Positions 16,975 to 26,063 are shown, counted from the stretch's first letter. The stretch is DNA of 58,300 nucleotides from Schinkia azotoformans LMG 9581 (GCF_000307855.1 NZ_AJLR01000005.1:1-58300); one strand, 5' to 3'. Numbers and translations: made by a program. Notes: a model not told the origin generated them from the sequence alone.

Positions 16975-17289
16975 ATGAAAAACTTAGGATCCATGGAGGA
17001 ATTTGAGCAATTTAAAAATGAAGGGAAGCATATATTTGTTTTTTCAGCAGACTGGTGTCCTGATTGCAGGTTTGCCGATATGTTCTTGCCGGAAATAGAA
17101 TCAAAGTTTAATGATTATGTTTATGTTCACGTAGATCGTGACGAATTCATCGACCTATGCCAGCAGCTTGATATATATGGAATTCCAAGCTTTGTTGCTT
17201 TTGAGAATGGGAAGGAATTGGGCCGCTTTGTTAGCAAAGACCGCAAAACACAAGAAGAAATCGAAAACTTCATTAGTGGATTAAAATAA
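16975..17289 (+). CDS. Thioredoxin-like protein
   Basis: 104 residues from ATG 16975 (TTGGGGGAA upstream). A longer frame from 16864 has no ribosome site. The redox centre is SADWCPDCRFAD, a CPDC rather than the CGPC of TrxA, and the cis-proline loop is YGIPSFVAFENGKE. It resembles the YdbP/YtpP-type thioredoxin-like proteins of Bacillus. It probably reduces disulfides in the cytoplasm, though the partner is unknown. Confidence 0.9.
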   Translation: MKNLGSMEEFEQFKNEGKHIFVFSADWCPDCRFADMFLPEIESKFNDYVYVHVDRDEFIDLCQQLDIYGIPSFVAFENGKELGRFVSKDRKTQEEIENFISGLK

Positions 17290-17316
17290 ATAGGCTTTTG
17301 TTTATCACATCCATAA

Positions 17317-17361
17317 AAAATAAAGGCATCCACCGAAAGTCATAAGTGTATGCCTTTTATT
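17317..17361 (+). terminator. Terminator after the thioredoxin-like gene
   Basis: AATAAA-GGCAT pairs with ATGCC-TTTTATT across an 18-base loop, followed by a T-rich stretch. Confidence 0.65.
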
Positions 17362-17535
17362 TTGAGGGGAACGGGGATTTGATTCAGATAAAGAATAACT
17401 TAAAGTTGCAAATTGAGTCTGAAGCCGAGGTGAGTTCGGACAAGAAAAGCCCCTGAAGAAAAAATCTTCTTCAAAGTGCTGTTTCATTTAGCAAATAAAA
17501 ATTATCGACTTAGTCATATAGGTACAAAACAAAAA

Positions 17536-17964
17536 TTAAGACACCAAAACCCCATTAATTGAATTCATGATCATATTAACGGTTTCTTCCCCTGCCTTGG
17601 CCCATCTGCTTTTATCACGGATATAACCGTCGGTGTCCAGGGGATCTTGAAATTGATTAAGCCCTGTGGTTGCGGTAAGAAGTGAGTTTTCATCGTAATC
17701 TAAGCCAATATTGACGACATGCTTAATTACAAAAGGTGTACCAAATTCGATCAATGCATTAGAATAATCCAACTCCCCGTTGACAACATAAATAGGCATT
17801 CTTAAATAAATAGATTCTCCACCTTCACGCCATAATAAAGCATCGAATTTCCCTTGATGGTAATCAAAATTACTGCAAAAACTACACCCGTGTGATTGAA
17901 AAATATTTTTGATTGCCCCAAAATAGGCTCTTTTACCTTCAATGTTTGTTTGTAATTTAATCAT
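17536..17964 (-). CDS. YugN-like family protein
   Basis: 142 residues. The pattern (QSHGCSFCSNFDYHQGKFDA, then SIYLRMPIYVVNGE, and a closing conserved region around PFVIKHVVNIGLDYDE) matches the YugN-like family of small Bacillus cytosolic proteins of unknown function. Cysteines at CSFCS could bind metal. Ribosome site GAAGGAGAG precedes ATG 17964. Family call by eye. Confidence 0.65.
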   Translation of the reverse strand: MIKLQTNIEGKRAYFGAIKNIFQSHGCSFCSNFDYHQGKFDALLWREGGESIYLRMPIYVVNGELDYSNALIEFGTPFVIKHVVNIGLDYDENSLLTATTGLNQFQDPLDTDGYIRDKSRWAKAGEETVNMIMNSINGVLVS

Positions 17965-18073
17965 TCATTTTTCTCTCCTTCAATATAGGTCCATCATTAT
18001 TATTTACCTAATATTGGATGTGATACATTAGTTAAAATAAAAGTTTAACTGAAGCCTAGAAGGAGGAATTATG

Positions 18074-18103
18074 AAAAGACTTGCGAGAACTCTGCAAGTC
18101 TTT
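18074..18103 (-). terminator. Terminator of the OsmC-like gene
   Basis: On the minus strand AAAGACTTGC pairs with GCAAGTCTTT around a 10-base loop, followed by TC and A-rich sequence. It is 38 bases past the stop of the gene at 18142. Confidence 0.6.
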
Positions 18104-18141
18104 AAATGTGATAAAACTACCTTTTGTAAAATAATAATGAA

Positions 18142-18651
18142 TCAGTTTTTGACACTATGCAAGACATCTACATTAGTAGGATTCGAAATGGTCTGCTTTA
18201 CAACACAATAACGTTCTGTTAAACGCAGCAATGTCGTCACTTGCTCTTCTGAAGCATCTGTATCGAGATCAAAGTTAAGTCGAATGGATGAAAAGCCGAC
18301 TGGAGCCTCTTTAGAAACGCCTAACGTTCCTCGGAAGTCTAAATCTCCTTCTGCACTGATTGTACCGCCGCGTAATTCAATTTCGAGTGCAGTTGCCACA
18401 GCTTTAAGAGTAACGCCTGCGCAAGCAACTAGTGCCTCAAGTAGCATGTCGCCGGAACAAGCAGCTAAACCATTTCCTCCTGTTGCTGGGTGGAGTCCCG
18501 CTTCAACAAGTGCTTTTCCAGTATCAACCCGACACGTAACACCCTCACCAATTTGTCCTTGGGCACGTAATGTAATCATCGCCTCCCCGGGATTCACACG
18601 ATATTTCTCCTTAAGTGGTGCTTGAAGACTGCGTAATTCTTCGCTTTTCAT
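18142..18651 (-). CDS. OsmC-family peroxide-resistance protein
   Basis: 169 residues of the OsmC/Ohr fold. The two redox cysteines appear as LVACAGVTLKAVA and LRLTERYCVVKQT, the arrangement in which a Cys pair reduces organic hydroperoxides. It is longer at the N terminus than Ohr and matches the YhfA/OsmC branch better. A role in thiol-based peroxide defence is family knowledge; the reductant is unknown. Single gene with its own terminator. Confidence 0.88.
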   Translation of the reverse strand: MKSEELRSLQAPLKEKYRVNPGEAMITLRAQGQIGEGVTCRVDTGKALVEAGLHPATGGNGLAACSGDMLLEALVACAGVTLKAVATALEIELRGGTISAEGDLDFRGTLGVSKEAPVGFSSIRLNFDLDTDASEEQVTTLLRLTERYCVVKQTISNPTNVDVLHSVKN

Positions 18652-18925
18652 AGAATTGTTCCCTCACTTTTTTTATAATCATAAAAGCCTATCTTTTTAG
18701 TCTGTTATAAAAATATTAGCACAACAAATATATATATGTCCAAATAATTAATTAATTCATAAAATTAAAATAAAATAACCGCAATATAAAGGAAGCAAAA
18801 GAAAAACCATTGCTTCCGTTTTTATTTAATGGGATTCGTAAGCGTAAAAAAGTGGCATATTAATCACATATTTGGAAACTATAAGTATATTGAATATTAA
18901 ATGCCTATAACTGGGGGTACTATGG

Positions 18926-20527
18926 TTGGAAATTGCGAATGTTTTTACTGTCATTGCCTTTGTTTTTTGTGCATTGGTACTGTTGGTTTTAATTATTACC
19001 GTGATTAATTTGTATTTTATCGATCAAAGACAGAAGCAACACCCGGTGCTCAGAAATTACCCGGTGGTCGGACGTGCCCGGTACTTTCTCGAAACGATTG
19101 GACCGGAATTACGTCAGTATTTATTTAATAATGACAATGAAGGAAAACCCCTTTCTCGAGAACAATACGAGCACATAGTCAAAAAAGCAAAGTACAAGCG
19201 TGATGTGATTGGCTTTGGTTCCAAACGGGATTTTGAAGAAGCTGGATATTATATTAGAAATTCAATGTTCCCAAAAATAACGGAAGAGTTAAAAATGGAC
19301 CGGGAGACGAAGGTGACAACCAATCGCTATTTATTGGTGAAGGAGCCTTTATTTACTCGCAGAAAGGAACATTTTGAACAGGATGAATCGATTGCCTATT
19401 TGTTGGATGACAGTGATGCCATTGTGATTGGCAGAAATGTAAAACAACCTTTTATAGTAAAAGGTCAGATTGGCATGTCGGCGATGAGCTATGGATCTTT
19501 GGGTGAACGAGCTGTTACTGCACTTTCGGAAGGGTTGGGAATGGCGAAGGGGACATGGATGAATACAGGCGAAGGCGGTCTATCTGAATACCACCTTAAA
19601 GGTGGGGTTGATATCATTATGCAAATTGGGCCTGGTTTATTCGGTGTCCGTGATAAAGCAGGGAACTTTAGTTGGGATGCTTTATTAGAAAAAAGCAAAA
19701 TCCCCGAAATTAAGGCATTTGAGCTTAAATTAGCACAAGGGGCTAAGACTCGAGGGGGCCATATCGATGCTGAGAAAGTGACGGAGGAAATTGCAAAAAT
19801 TCGAATGGTAGAACCATTTAAGTCCATTGATAGTCCAAACCGTTTCATCGAATTTACAAATTTTCCGTCTTTGTTTGATTTTGTTGAGAGGATACGTGAG
19901 CATACTGGAAAGCCGGTTGGAATTAAAGTTGTAATTGGGAGCCGTCATGAAGCGGATGAGTTGGCAAAACAAATGAAACTTACCGGAAAAGGACCGGACT
20001 TTATAACGGTTGATGGTGGGGAAGGCGGGACTGGTGCTACTTATCAAGAATTAGCTGATAGCGTGGGGTTACCAATTAAATCTGCATTACCACTATTGGA
20101 TCACGCTTTATTACAACATGGTGTTCGTGACCGTGTCAAAATTATCGCATCAGGGAAGTTGTTTTCTCCAGACCGCGTAGCTGTTGCCCTTGCGATGGGA
20201 GCAGACCTTGTGAATATCGCCAGAGGGTTTATGATCACGGTTGGTTGTATTCAAGCACTTAAATGTCACTCCAATGCTTGTCCTGTTGGTGTTACTACAA
20301 CGGACCCTTTCTTGCAAAAAGCACTAGTTATTGATGAGAAAAAGCATCGAACAGCCAATTATGTAATTGCGATGAGGGAAGGGCTGTTTCGCTTGGCTGC
20401 CGCTGCAGGGTTGGATTCCCCTGTACATTTCAGAAGCGAACATGTTGTTTATAAAGATGAAAAAGGCAAGACATGGTCACTTGAAGACATCTATCAAATG
20501 ATTGTGAAGGAAGAAGTGGCAAAATAA
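18926..20527 (+). CDS. FMN-binding glutamate-synthase-like protein (YerD type)
   Basis: 533 residues. One N-terminal membrane helix (about 6-30), then the GltB2 FMN barrel: GQIGMSAMSYGSLGERAV, NTGEGGLSEYH, IKVVIGSRHEADE and ITVDGGEGGTGATY. The cluster motif CIQALKCHSNACPVGV keeps the C-x5-C-x4-C spacing of the 3Fe-4S site of glutamate synthase. The glutaminase domain is missing, as in B. subtilis YerD. Start TTG 18926 lies 9 bases after GGGGG. An ammonia- or other donor-dependent redox role at the membrane is inferred. Confidence 0.9.
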   Translation: MEIANVFTVIAFVFCALVLLVLIITVINLYFIDQRQKQHPVLRNYPVVGRARYFLETIGPELRQYLFNNDNEGKPLSREQYEHIVKKAKYKRDVIGFGSKRDFEEAGYYIRNSMFPKITEELKMDRETKVTTNRYLLVKEPLFTRRKEHFEQDESIAYLLDDSDAIVIGRNVKQPFIVKGQIGMSAMSYGSLGERAVTALSEGLGMAKGTWMNTGEGGLSEYHLKGGVDIIMQIGPGLFGVRDKAGNFSWDALLEKSKIPEIKAFELKLAQGAKTRGGHIDAEKVTEEIAKIRMVEPFKSIDSPNRFIEFTNFPSLFDFVERIREHTGKPVGIKVVIGSRHEADELAKQMKLTGKGPDFITVDGGEGGTGATYQELADSVGLPIKSALPLLDHALLQHGVRDRVKIIASGKLFSPDRVAVALAMGADLVNIARGFMITVGCIQALKCHSNACPVGVTTTDPFLQKALVIDEKKHRTANYVIAMREGLFRLAAAAGLDSPVHFRSEHVVYKDEKGKTWSLEDIYQMIVKEEVAK

Positions 20528-20561
20528 TAAAAAAAATAAAAATGTTGAAACGGATTTTGGC

Positions 20562-20590
20562 TTGAAGGTTAATCAAGAATTTGATAAGAT
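20562..20590 (+). promoter_or_regulatory. SigA-type promoter of the riboswitch-serA transcript
   Basis: TTGAAG (20562-20567), 17-base spacer, TAAGAT (20585-20590). Transcription would start just before the aptamer. Confidence 0.6.
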
Positions 20591-20605
20591 AAAGTTAAAC
20601 ATAAA

Positions 20606-20677
20606 GCTATATGTGACTGGCGAGACGCGGACGAACCGCGAGGGAGCATATAGTGACGGAAATGGCCGTTCGCCTGG
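20606..20677 (+). ncRNA. ZTP (pfl motif) riboswitch aptamer
   Basis: P1 is CTATATG (20607-20613) with CATATAG (20647-20653). The conserved GTGACTGGCG follows P1, then a CGCGG/CCGCG hairpin and the GGGAGC strand closing the junction. ACGG/CCGT forms the third stem and CGCCTGGGC (20671-20679) completes the pseudoknot with GGCG (20619-20622). These are the hallmarks of the pfl motif, which senses ZMP/ZTP, a signal of low 10-formyl-tetrahydrofolate. The gene downstream, serA, feeds serine into the one-carbon pool, which fits. Confidence 0.88.
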
Positions 20678-20680
20678 GCT

Positions 20681-20711
20681 GAGGTAAGGGATTCTCCCTT
20701 ACCTCTTTATG
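20681..20711 (+). terminator. Expression-platform terminator of the ZTP riboswitch
   Basis: GAGGTAAGGGA (20681-20691) pairs with TCCCTTACCTC (20695-20705), then TTTATGCTTTT. It begins directly after the CGCCTGGGC element, so aptamer folding could compete with it. The 215 bases from here to serA contain a TATAAT at 20895 but no clear -35. Confidence 0.85.
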
Positions 20712-20926
20712 CTTTTAGGGGGGATAAACAGGATAAGTAAGTAATTTTTAACTCAATGCACATTTGAATTTAATGTCGATATTTTCAGTTAATTAGGTTA
20801 CTATTATCTTAGAGGAATTTTTCGGACAAAAGGGTCAAAGGCTTTTGGCTGATGGCAGCATGGGTATGTTTCATTTTGAAATTTATTAAACTATTATAAT
20901 ATAAAAAAAGGAAAGAGGAGATTACG

Positions 20927-22123
20927 GTGAGCATAGTAACATTAGACAAGGTAAAACAAATCAAAACGTTAAATAACATCGCGGAAAGTGGACTAAATGT
21001 ATTTAACGAAAATTATTCAATTAATAACGACAGTGAAAATCCGGATGCCATTCTTTTACGCAGCTTTAACATGCATGATTTAGAATTAGGCGATAACTTA
21101 AAGGCGATTGCTCGTGCTGGTGCCGGTGTAAACAATATTCCTATCGACAGATGCACAGAGCGCGGAATCGTTGTTTTCAATACTCCGGGAGCAAATGCTA
21201 ACGCAGTAAAAGAGCTTGTGTTAACATCATTAATGGCTTCTTCACGCAATGTTTTTGACGGTATTCAATGGACTAAGACATTAGTAGATGAAGGTGATCA
21301 AATTCCAAAGCTTGTGGAAGCTGGCAAGAAGCAATTCGTCGGTAAAGAAATTAAAGGTAAAACTCTTGGCGTTATTGGCTTAGGTGCGATCGGTGCACTT
21401 GTGGCTAACGATGCTCTTGACTTAGACATGGATGTAATTGGCTATGACCCATATATCTCTGTTGATTTAGCTTGGAAATTGTCTCGTAATGTAAAACGTG
21501 CAATGACACTTGAACAAGTATTTGCAAACGCAGATTATATTACTGTACACGTGCCAGTTGTTGAAAGCACTAAAGGCATGTTCAATGCAGAAGCATTTAA
21601 ATTAATGAAGCCTGGTGTTCATATTTTGAACTTCTCACGCGGTGAGCTTGTAAACGAGGCTGATATGGCTGACGCACTTGAAAGTGGTATAGTTGGAAAA
21701 TACATTACTGACTTCCCAAATGAAAATGTACTGAAGATGAAAAATACAGTTTGCATTCCTCACCTTGGAGCGTCTACTGAAGAATCTGAGGAAAACTGTG
21801 CGATTATGGCTGCACGTCAAATGAAGGAATTCTTAGAAACTGGTAATATCAAAAACTCTGTGAACTTCCCTAATGCATACTTAGAGTACACAGGAAAACG
21901 CCGTTTGGCTGTATTCCATAAAAATGTTCCAAACATGGTTGGTCAAATTACTGCTGCCGTTTCAAATTACGACTTGAATATTGCTGATATGGTGAATAGA
22001 AGCCGTGGCGATTACGCTTATACAATGATCGACCTTGACGGTGAAGTAAATGGTGACGTTCTTCCTGGCATTGAGGAAAAAATTAACCAAATTGCTAACG
22101 TAGTAACAATTAATATCTTCTAA
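20927..22123 (+). CDS. serA: D-3-phosphoglycerate dehydrogenase (short form)
   Basis: 398 residues. It oxidises 3-phosphoglycerate to 3-phosphohydroxypyruvate with NAD+, the first step of serine synthesis. Seen are GVIGLGAIGALVAND (Rossmann GxGxxG), the catalytic Arg in NFSRGELVNEA, and the His in IPHLGASTEESEENC. An ACT domain of about 75 residues closes the chain (FHKNVPNMVGQITAAV), so serine feedback is likely. It is much shorter than B. subtilis SerA. Start GTG 20927 follows AAAGAGGAG. The ZTP riboswitch upstream ties serine production to folate status. Confidence 0.92.
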   Translation: MSIVTLDKVKQIKTLNNIAESGLNVFNENYSINNDSENPDAILLRSFNMHDLELGDNLKAIARAGAGVNNIPIDRCTERGIVVFNTPGANANAVKELVLTSLMASSRNVFDGIQWTKTLVDEGDQIPKLVEAGKKQFVGKEIKGKTLGVIGLGAIGALVANDALDLDMDVIGYDPYISVDLAWKLSRNVKRAMTLEQVFANADYITVHVPVVESTKGMFNAEAFKLMKPGVHILNFSRGELVNEADMADALESGIVGKYITDFPNENVLKMKNTVCIPHLGASTEESEENCAIMAARQMKEFLETGNIKNSVNFPNAYLEYTGKRRLAVFHKNVPNMVGQITAAVSNYDLNIADMVNRSRGDYAYTMIDLDGEVNGDVLPGIEEKINQIANVVTINIF

Positions 22124-22148
22124 GATTACAAGTGAACTAGATTAAATA

Positions 22149-22187
22149 AAAGAGCCGTGCCCTTTTTACAAAGGACGCGGCTTTTAT
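22149..22187. terminator. Bidirectional terminator between serA and the epimerase
   Basis: AAAGAGCCG-G-CCTTT pairs with AAAGG-CG-GGCTTTT around TTAC, with A and T tracts on both sides. The epimerase stop at 22184 sits in the stem. Confidence 0.85.
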
Positions 22188-23176
22188 TGTTTGTTTTTAT
22201 AGTAATGGGTAAACCAGTTTACAAATCTTTTGATTCCTTCATCAATGGACACTTGCGGGTGATAATGAATGTCCTTTTCCAATTCACTAATGTCAGCATA
22301 GGTTTCTACTACATCTCCTGGCTGCATCGGCAACATTACTTTTTGAGTCTGTTGACCGAGATGTTTTTCAAGTGTTTCTATAAATCTATTTAACTGTTCT
22401 GGCTTGTTATTACCAATATTATATATTTTGTGTGGAGCTGCGGAATTTATTGGCGGCCCTTTTTTCAATAACCGCATGATAGATTCAACTACATCGTCAA
22501 TATAAGTAAAGTCCCGCTTCATATTGCCGTAGTTATAAACATAAATCGGCCTTTGATTGATGATCGCATCAGCAAACGTAAACAATGCCATATCCGGTCG
22601 TCCCCATGGTCCATATACTGTGAAAAATCTCATCCCCGTTGCCGGCAAATTATACAGGTGGCTATACGTATAAGCCATCAGCTCATTCGCCTTTTTGGTT
22701 GCAGCATAAATACTAACCGGGTAATCAACACGGTCCTCGATTGAAAAAGGTGTCTTTTTATTATTTCCATATACTGAACTTGATGAGGCATACAAGAGAT
22801 GCTCAACCTTCCACTTTTTGCAGCATTCCAATATATTCGTAAACCCAACAAGATTCGACTGTATATATTGATGTGGGTTTTCCAAGCTGTACCGAACGCC
22901 GGCCTGAGCGGCCAAGTGAACAACTATAGGAAAGTTATATTGTTCAAATAGACTTTCTAACAGTTCCAGGTTTTCGATAGAACCTTTTATAAAAGTAAAA
23001 TTGGGCGTGTTTTTTAATATCGTTAATCGATCTATTTTTAGTTTTGAATCATAATATTCATTTAAATTATCGAGGCCAACTACAGAAAATCCTTCATCTA
23101 GTAATCTTTTTGACAAATGAAATCCGATAAATCCGGCACTTCCTGTTACCAAGATAGGATTAATAGGTTGTTTCAC
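22184..23176 (-). CDS. NAD-dependent sugar-nucleotide epimerase (YtcB/UDP-glucuronate epimerase type)
   Basis: 330 residues of the extended SDR family. TGSAGFIGFHLSKRL (11-25) binds NAD; the catalytic YAATK carries Tyr-x3-Lys, with SSSSVYG before it. YNYGNMKRDFTYIDDVVE is the signature shared by UDP-glucuronate 4-epimerases. With the UDP-glucose dehydrogenase and GalU at 31-33 kb it completes a path from glucose-1-phosphate to UDP-galacturonate. In B. subtilis the matching genes (ytcA-ytcB-ytdA) make spore-surface polysaccharide. It diverges from the coat kinase gene. Confidence 0.88.
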   Translation of the reverse strand: MKQPINPILVTGSAGFIGFHLSKRLLDEGFSVVGLDNLNEYYDSKLKIDRLTILKNTPNFTFIKGSIENLELLESLFEQYNFPIVVHLAAQAGVRYSLENPHQYIQSNLVGFTNILECCKKWKVEHLLYASSSSVYGNNKKTPFSIEDRVDYPVSIYAATKKANELMAYTYSHLYNLPATGMRFFTVYGPWGRPDMALFTFADAIINQRPIYVYNYGNMKRDFTYIDDVVESIMRLLKKGPPINSAAPHKIYNIGNNKPEQLNRFIETLEKHLGQQTQKVMLPMQPGDVVETYADISELEKDIHYHPQVSIDEGIKRFVNWFTHYYKNKQ

Positions 23177-23237
23177 TATTAAGTTTCTCCTCCTTTCTTT
23201 AATCCAAAGGACTTTCTATATTCCTATGATAAGAAGG

Positions 23238-23268
23238 TACCCTATGTTTGAGGGATTTGCACAATTGT
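23238..23268 (-). promoter_or_regulatory. Possible SigK promoter of the epimerase gene
   Basis: On the minus strand ACAA (-35), 17 bases, then ACATAGGGTA, which fits the SigK -10 pattern CATAnnnTA. A mother-cell promoter would suit a spore-surface sugar gene. This rests on short motifs only. Confidence 0.35.
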
Positions 23269-23405
23269 AAAAATTTTGTAAATGGTGTGTAAAAATAGTC
23301 TTTTTGATTATGGAGCTTCTAATGAGGCTGTCTATACATGTTTGTTTAAACTCCATAGATTGGTAAAAGGTAAACATCCTAAAAGAAACTCATAGGAGGA
23401 GAAAA

Positions 23406-24839
23406 ATGAGCAAAAAAGATAAGAAGGTGAAAACCGTTAAAGCGGAAAAAACCTCAAAGGCGGAAAAAACTTCGAAATCAGAAAACGTAAAAGCAGAAAA
23501 GACGGTTAAGGCCGTTAAGACGGAAAAATCAACGAATAAAAAGATAGAGAAAACCACGAAGGAACCAGCAATTCTCATCGAACCCTGGCTGGAAGAAGAA
23601 CTGCTACGGGGTGATACCGGGGAGGAGTTTTATGTTCCGGATTATATTATTAAAATGGCAGAGGATGTTTTAAAGCACTATAGCCTATCTGTAAAGAGCA
23701 TGACTTGCATTACAACCAAGTCCGATAAAGGCGGTGCAATCTGGAAGCTTGAAACGGATGCCGGTCCAAAAAGCTTGAAGCTATTACACCGGAGGCCAAC
23801 GAGAAGCATGTTTAGCCTTGGTGCGCAGGAATATTTGGTTAATGTTCAAAAAGCCAACGTGCCTCCACTTGTAAAAACGAAGGATGGGGAAGATTACCTT
23901 ATAATGGGAGGGAAGTGCTGGTTTGTAGCCGAATGGATTGAACCGCTGTACCCTGTCACAAAAGATTTAGAGGGTGCCAAACATCTTTGTCGTGCCCTAG
24001 GTGAATTCCATCGTTTAAGCCAAGGCTATGTCCCACCTGCGAAATCGGAGCTGCCATCACGCTTATATAAATGGCCAAAGAACTACCAAAAAGTAATAGA
24101 CAAAATGGATTGGTTTCGCAATCTAGCAAATGCCTATAGTGAAATGCCTGCAAGCTCGCTTCTATTAAGTGTGGTAGATCAGTTTGAAGAGCAGGCAAAA
24201 AGAGGATTAGAAGCATTAAATCAATCTAGCTACAATGAATTAACTAAGCTTGGTAATGAAGCCTGGGGACTCGTTCACCAGGATTATGGCTGGTCAAACG
24301 GGCAAATGGGTGAGAATGGCATGTGGGTGATTGACCTTGACGGGGTAGCCTATGACATTCCGATCCGTGACTTAAGGAAACTAATTACAGGTACGATGGC
24401 AGATTTATACACATGGGATGTAACATGGGTGCGGGAAATGATCAAAGCCTATCATGAAGCCAACCCAATTTCAAAGGAACTCTATGAAATTTTAATGATT
24501 GATTTAGCAATGCCGAACGAATTTTATAAGAATGTGAAGGAAGTAGTCTATGAACCAGAGGTCTTTTTGAATGAAGAAACAGCAGCCATGATTAACACCA
24601 TTGTCGAAACGGATAAGACAAAATGGCCAGTACTTGAACAAATTAAAAATGATTGGGGTAAAGTTGAAAGAACGAAGGAGAGCCGAAGCAGGGAAGAGAG
24701 TAAACAAGAAAAGCAAGAAAAGCAAGAAAAGCAAGTAAAACAAGAAGGTCGGAATATGGACAAACGCAATAAAGAAGATGGCAAATCGAAAAAGAATGAA
24801 AAGAAAAACAACAAAAAGGATGGGAAAAAGAAAAAATGA
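23406..24839 (+). CDS. CotS/CotI-type spore coat kinase-fold protein with Lys-rich termini
   Basis: 477 residues; B. subtilis CotS and CotI are near 350. Residues 1-55 are repeats rich in Lys, Glu, Thr and Val (KAEKTSKAEKTSK); about 60-420 form an aminoglycoside-phosphotransferase-like fold with LVHQDYGWSNGQM (catalytic HxDxxxxN) and VIDLDGVAYDIPIRDL near 290-320; the tail is a Lys/Glu/Gln low-complexity stretch built on a 9-base DNA repeat (24703-24746). The stop overlaps the CotSA start (ATGA), matching the cotS/cotSA pairing in the B. subtilis coat. Coat localisation is inferred; the phosphate acceptor is unknown. Confidence 0.85.
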   Translation: MSKKDKKVKTVKAEKTSKAEKTSKSENVKAEKTVKAVKTEKSTNKKIEKTTKEPAILIEPWLEEELLRGDTGEEFYVPDYIIKMAEDVLKHYSLSVKSMTCITTKSDKGGAIWKLETDAGPKSLKLLHRRPTRSMFSLGAQEYLVNVQKANVPPLVKTKDGEDYLIMGGKCWFVAEWIEPLYPVTKDLEGAKHLCRALGEFHRLSQGYVPPAKSELPSRLYKWPKNYQKVIDKMDWFRNLANAYSEMPASSLLLSVVDQFEEQAKRGLEALNQSSYNELTKLGNEAWGLVHQDYGWSNGQMGENGMWVIDLDGVAYDIPIRDLRKLITGTMADLYTWDVTWVREMIKAYHEANPISKELYEILMIDLAMPNEFYKNVKEVVYEPEVFLNEETAAMINTIVETDKTKWPVLEQIKNDWGKVERTKESRSREESKQEKQEKQEKQVKQEGRNMDKRNKEDGKSKKNEKKNNKKDGKKKK

Positions 24840-25975
24840 AAGTATTAATGATCTGTACTGAAAAACTTCCAGTTCCACCTGTTCGCGGCGGTGCCATTCA
24901 AACATATATTGCCGGCATCCTTCCGTATTTAGGAAAGGCCCACGATATTACTGTTCTAGGGGTTGACGATCTATCCCTTCCGGACGAAGAAACGGTGGAT
25001 AAGATTCACTTTGTCCGCATACCGGGAAAAGCATTAGAGGTTTATGAAGAAGGGGTTTTGCAACATCTGCAATCAAACCAATATGATTTAATTCACATCT
25101 ATAATCGTCCCCGCCTAGTTCTCCCAGTTCGAAACGTTGCACCAAACTCAAAAATTACATTAAGTATGCATAATGACATGTTTAATCGTGAAAAAATTAA
25201 GCCCGAAGAGGCAGCAGCAGCTTTACAGGAAGTTTCCCAAATTGTAACAGTAAGCAACTATGTTGGAAATGTAATTAAAGAGCTTTATCCCGAAGCTGCA
25301 CCAAAGCTTAATACGATTTATTCCGGTGTTGATGTTGACCGCTTTTTACCTGCTACCCATCCAAATATGAAAAAAATCCGAGAAACTATTCGTAAAGAAC
25401 ATAGTTTAGAAAACAAAACCGTCCTTCTTTTTGCCGGCAGGCTGTCAACAAGCAAAGGTGTAGATAAACTAATTAGAGCAATCCCAGACATAGCTAAGAA
25501 AAATAAGGATATCGCCTTGGTAATCGTTGGCAGTAAATGGTTTAGTGAAAATGATATTACTGATTATATTGCTTATGTAAAAGCATTAGCGAAAAGGCTG
25601 TCAATCCCTGTTGTATCAACGGGCTTTGTAGCGCAAAGTGAGATTCAAAACTGGTTCGCTGCTGCTGATCTATTCGTATGCACATCTGTTTGGCAGGAAC
25701 CACTGGCCCGTGTGCACTACGAAGCCATGGCGTCAGGACTCCCAATCGTAACAACAGCAAGAGGCGGAAATCCGGAGGTCATTCTTCCGAGGGAAAATGG
25801 CCTCATCGTAGACAATCCGGAAGACCCAGCCAACTTTACAAAAGCAATTTCAGAAATCCTTTCCGATAAAACAATGATGAAAAAGATGGGCATTAAAAGC
25901 CGAGACCTCGCCCTTTCCCTTTACACATGGGACCGTGTGGCAGAGGAATTATTGAATGTTTGGAAAAAGGCATAA
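24836..25975 (+). CDS. cotSA: Spore coat glycosyltransferase CotSA
   Basis: 379 residues of GT4 glycosyltransferases. TEKLPVPPVRGGAIQTYIAG at the N terminus is close to B. subtilis CotSA. Other marks are NSKITLSMHNDMFN, IYSGVDVDRFLP, LLFAGRLSTSKGVDKLI, and the nucleotide-sugar loop VWQEPLARVHYEAMASGLPI, where E-x7-E positions donor binding. It shares a 4-base overlap with the coat kinase gene, so the two are made together. It should add a sugar to a coat or crust glycan. Confidence 0.93.
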   Translation: MKVLMICTEKLPVPPVRGGAIQTYIAGILPYLGKAHDITVLGVDDLSLPDEETVDKIHFVRIPGKALEVYEEGVLQHLQSNQYDLIHIYNRPRLVLPVRNVAPNSKITLSMHNDMFNREKIKPEEAAAALQEVSQIVTVSNYVGNVIKELYPEAAPKLNTIYSGVDVDRFLPATHPNMKKIRETIRKEHSLENKTVLLFAGRLSTSKGVDKLIRAIPDIAKKNKDIALVIVGSKWFSENDITDYIAYVKALAKRLSIPVVSTGFVAQSEIQNWFAAADLFVCTSVWQEPLARVHYEAMASGLPIVTTARGGNPEVILPRENGLIVDNPEDPANFTKAISEILSDKTMMKKMGIKSRDLALSLYTWDRVAEELLNVWKKA

Positions 25976-25977
25976 AC

Positions 25978-26005
25978 TGAGCCATGGGGTCGGGAACTGT
26001 GTCCC
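25978..26005 (+). repeat. Dispersed intergenic repeat, copy 1
   Basis: CTGAGCCA followed by GGTCGGGAACTGTGTCCC (25988-26005). The 18-base core recurs exactly at 53407-53424 and a diverged, inverted copy lies near 43560-43603. All three are between genes. Confidence 0.7.
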
Positions 26006-26011
26006 ACTTAT

Positions 26012-26063
26012 AAAAAAGCCGAATATAGGTTGTATTTTATTAACCTATACTCGGCTTTTTTGT
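26012..26063. terminator. Strong bidirectional terminator after cotSA
   Basis: AAAAAGCCGA-TATAGGTT pairs with AACCTATA-TCGGCTTTTTT around GTATTTTATT. The 3' arm also carries the end of the minus-strand sinI-like gene. Confidence 0.9.

Noticed and set aside
17305-17487. 60-residue minus-strand ORF
   Set aside because: It overlaps a terminator, has no ribosome site and low-quality composition.
18072-18212. Plus-strand ORF after AGAAGGAGG, antisense to the osmC-like gene
   Set aside because: The ribosome site is good but the peptide is composed of the terminator hairpin and the reverse complement of the OsmC-like gene; no protein-like pattern.
24504-24905. Long Phe-rich minus-strand ORFs opposite the coat kinase tail
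   Set aside because: They are the complement of the Lys-rich repeat; codon composition is explained by the real gene.
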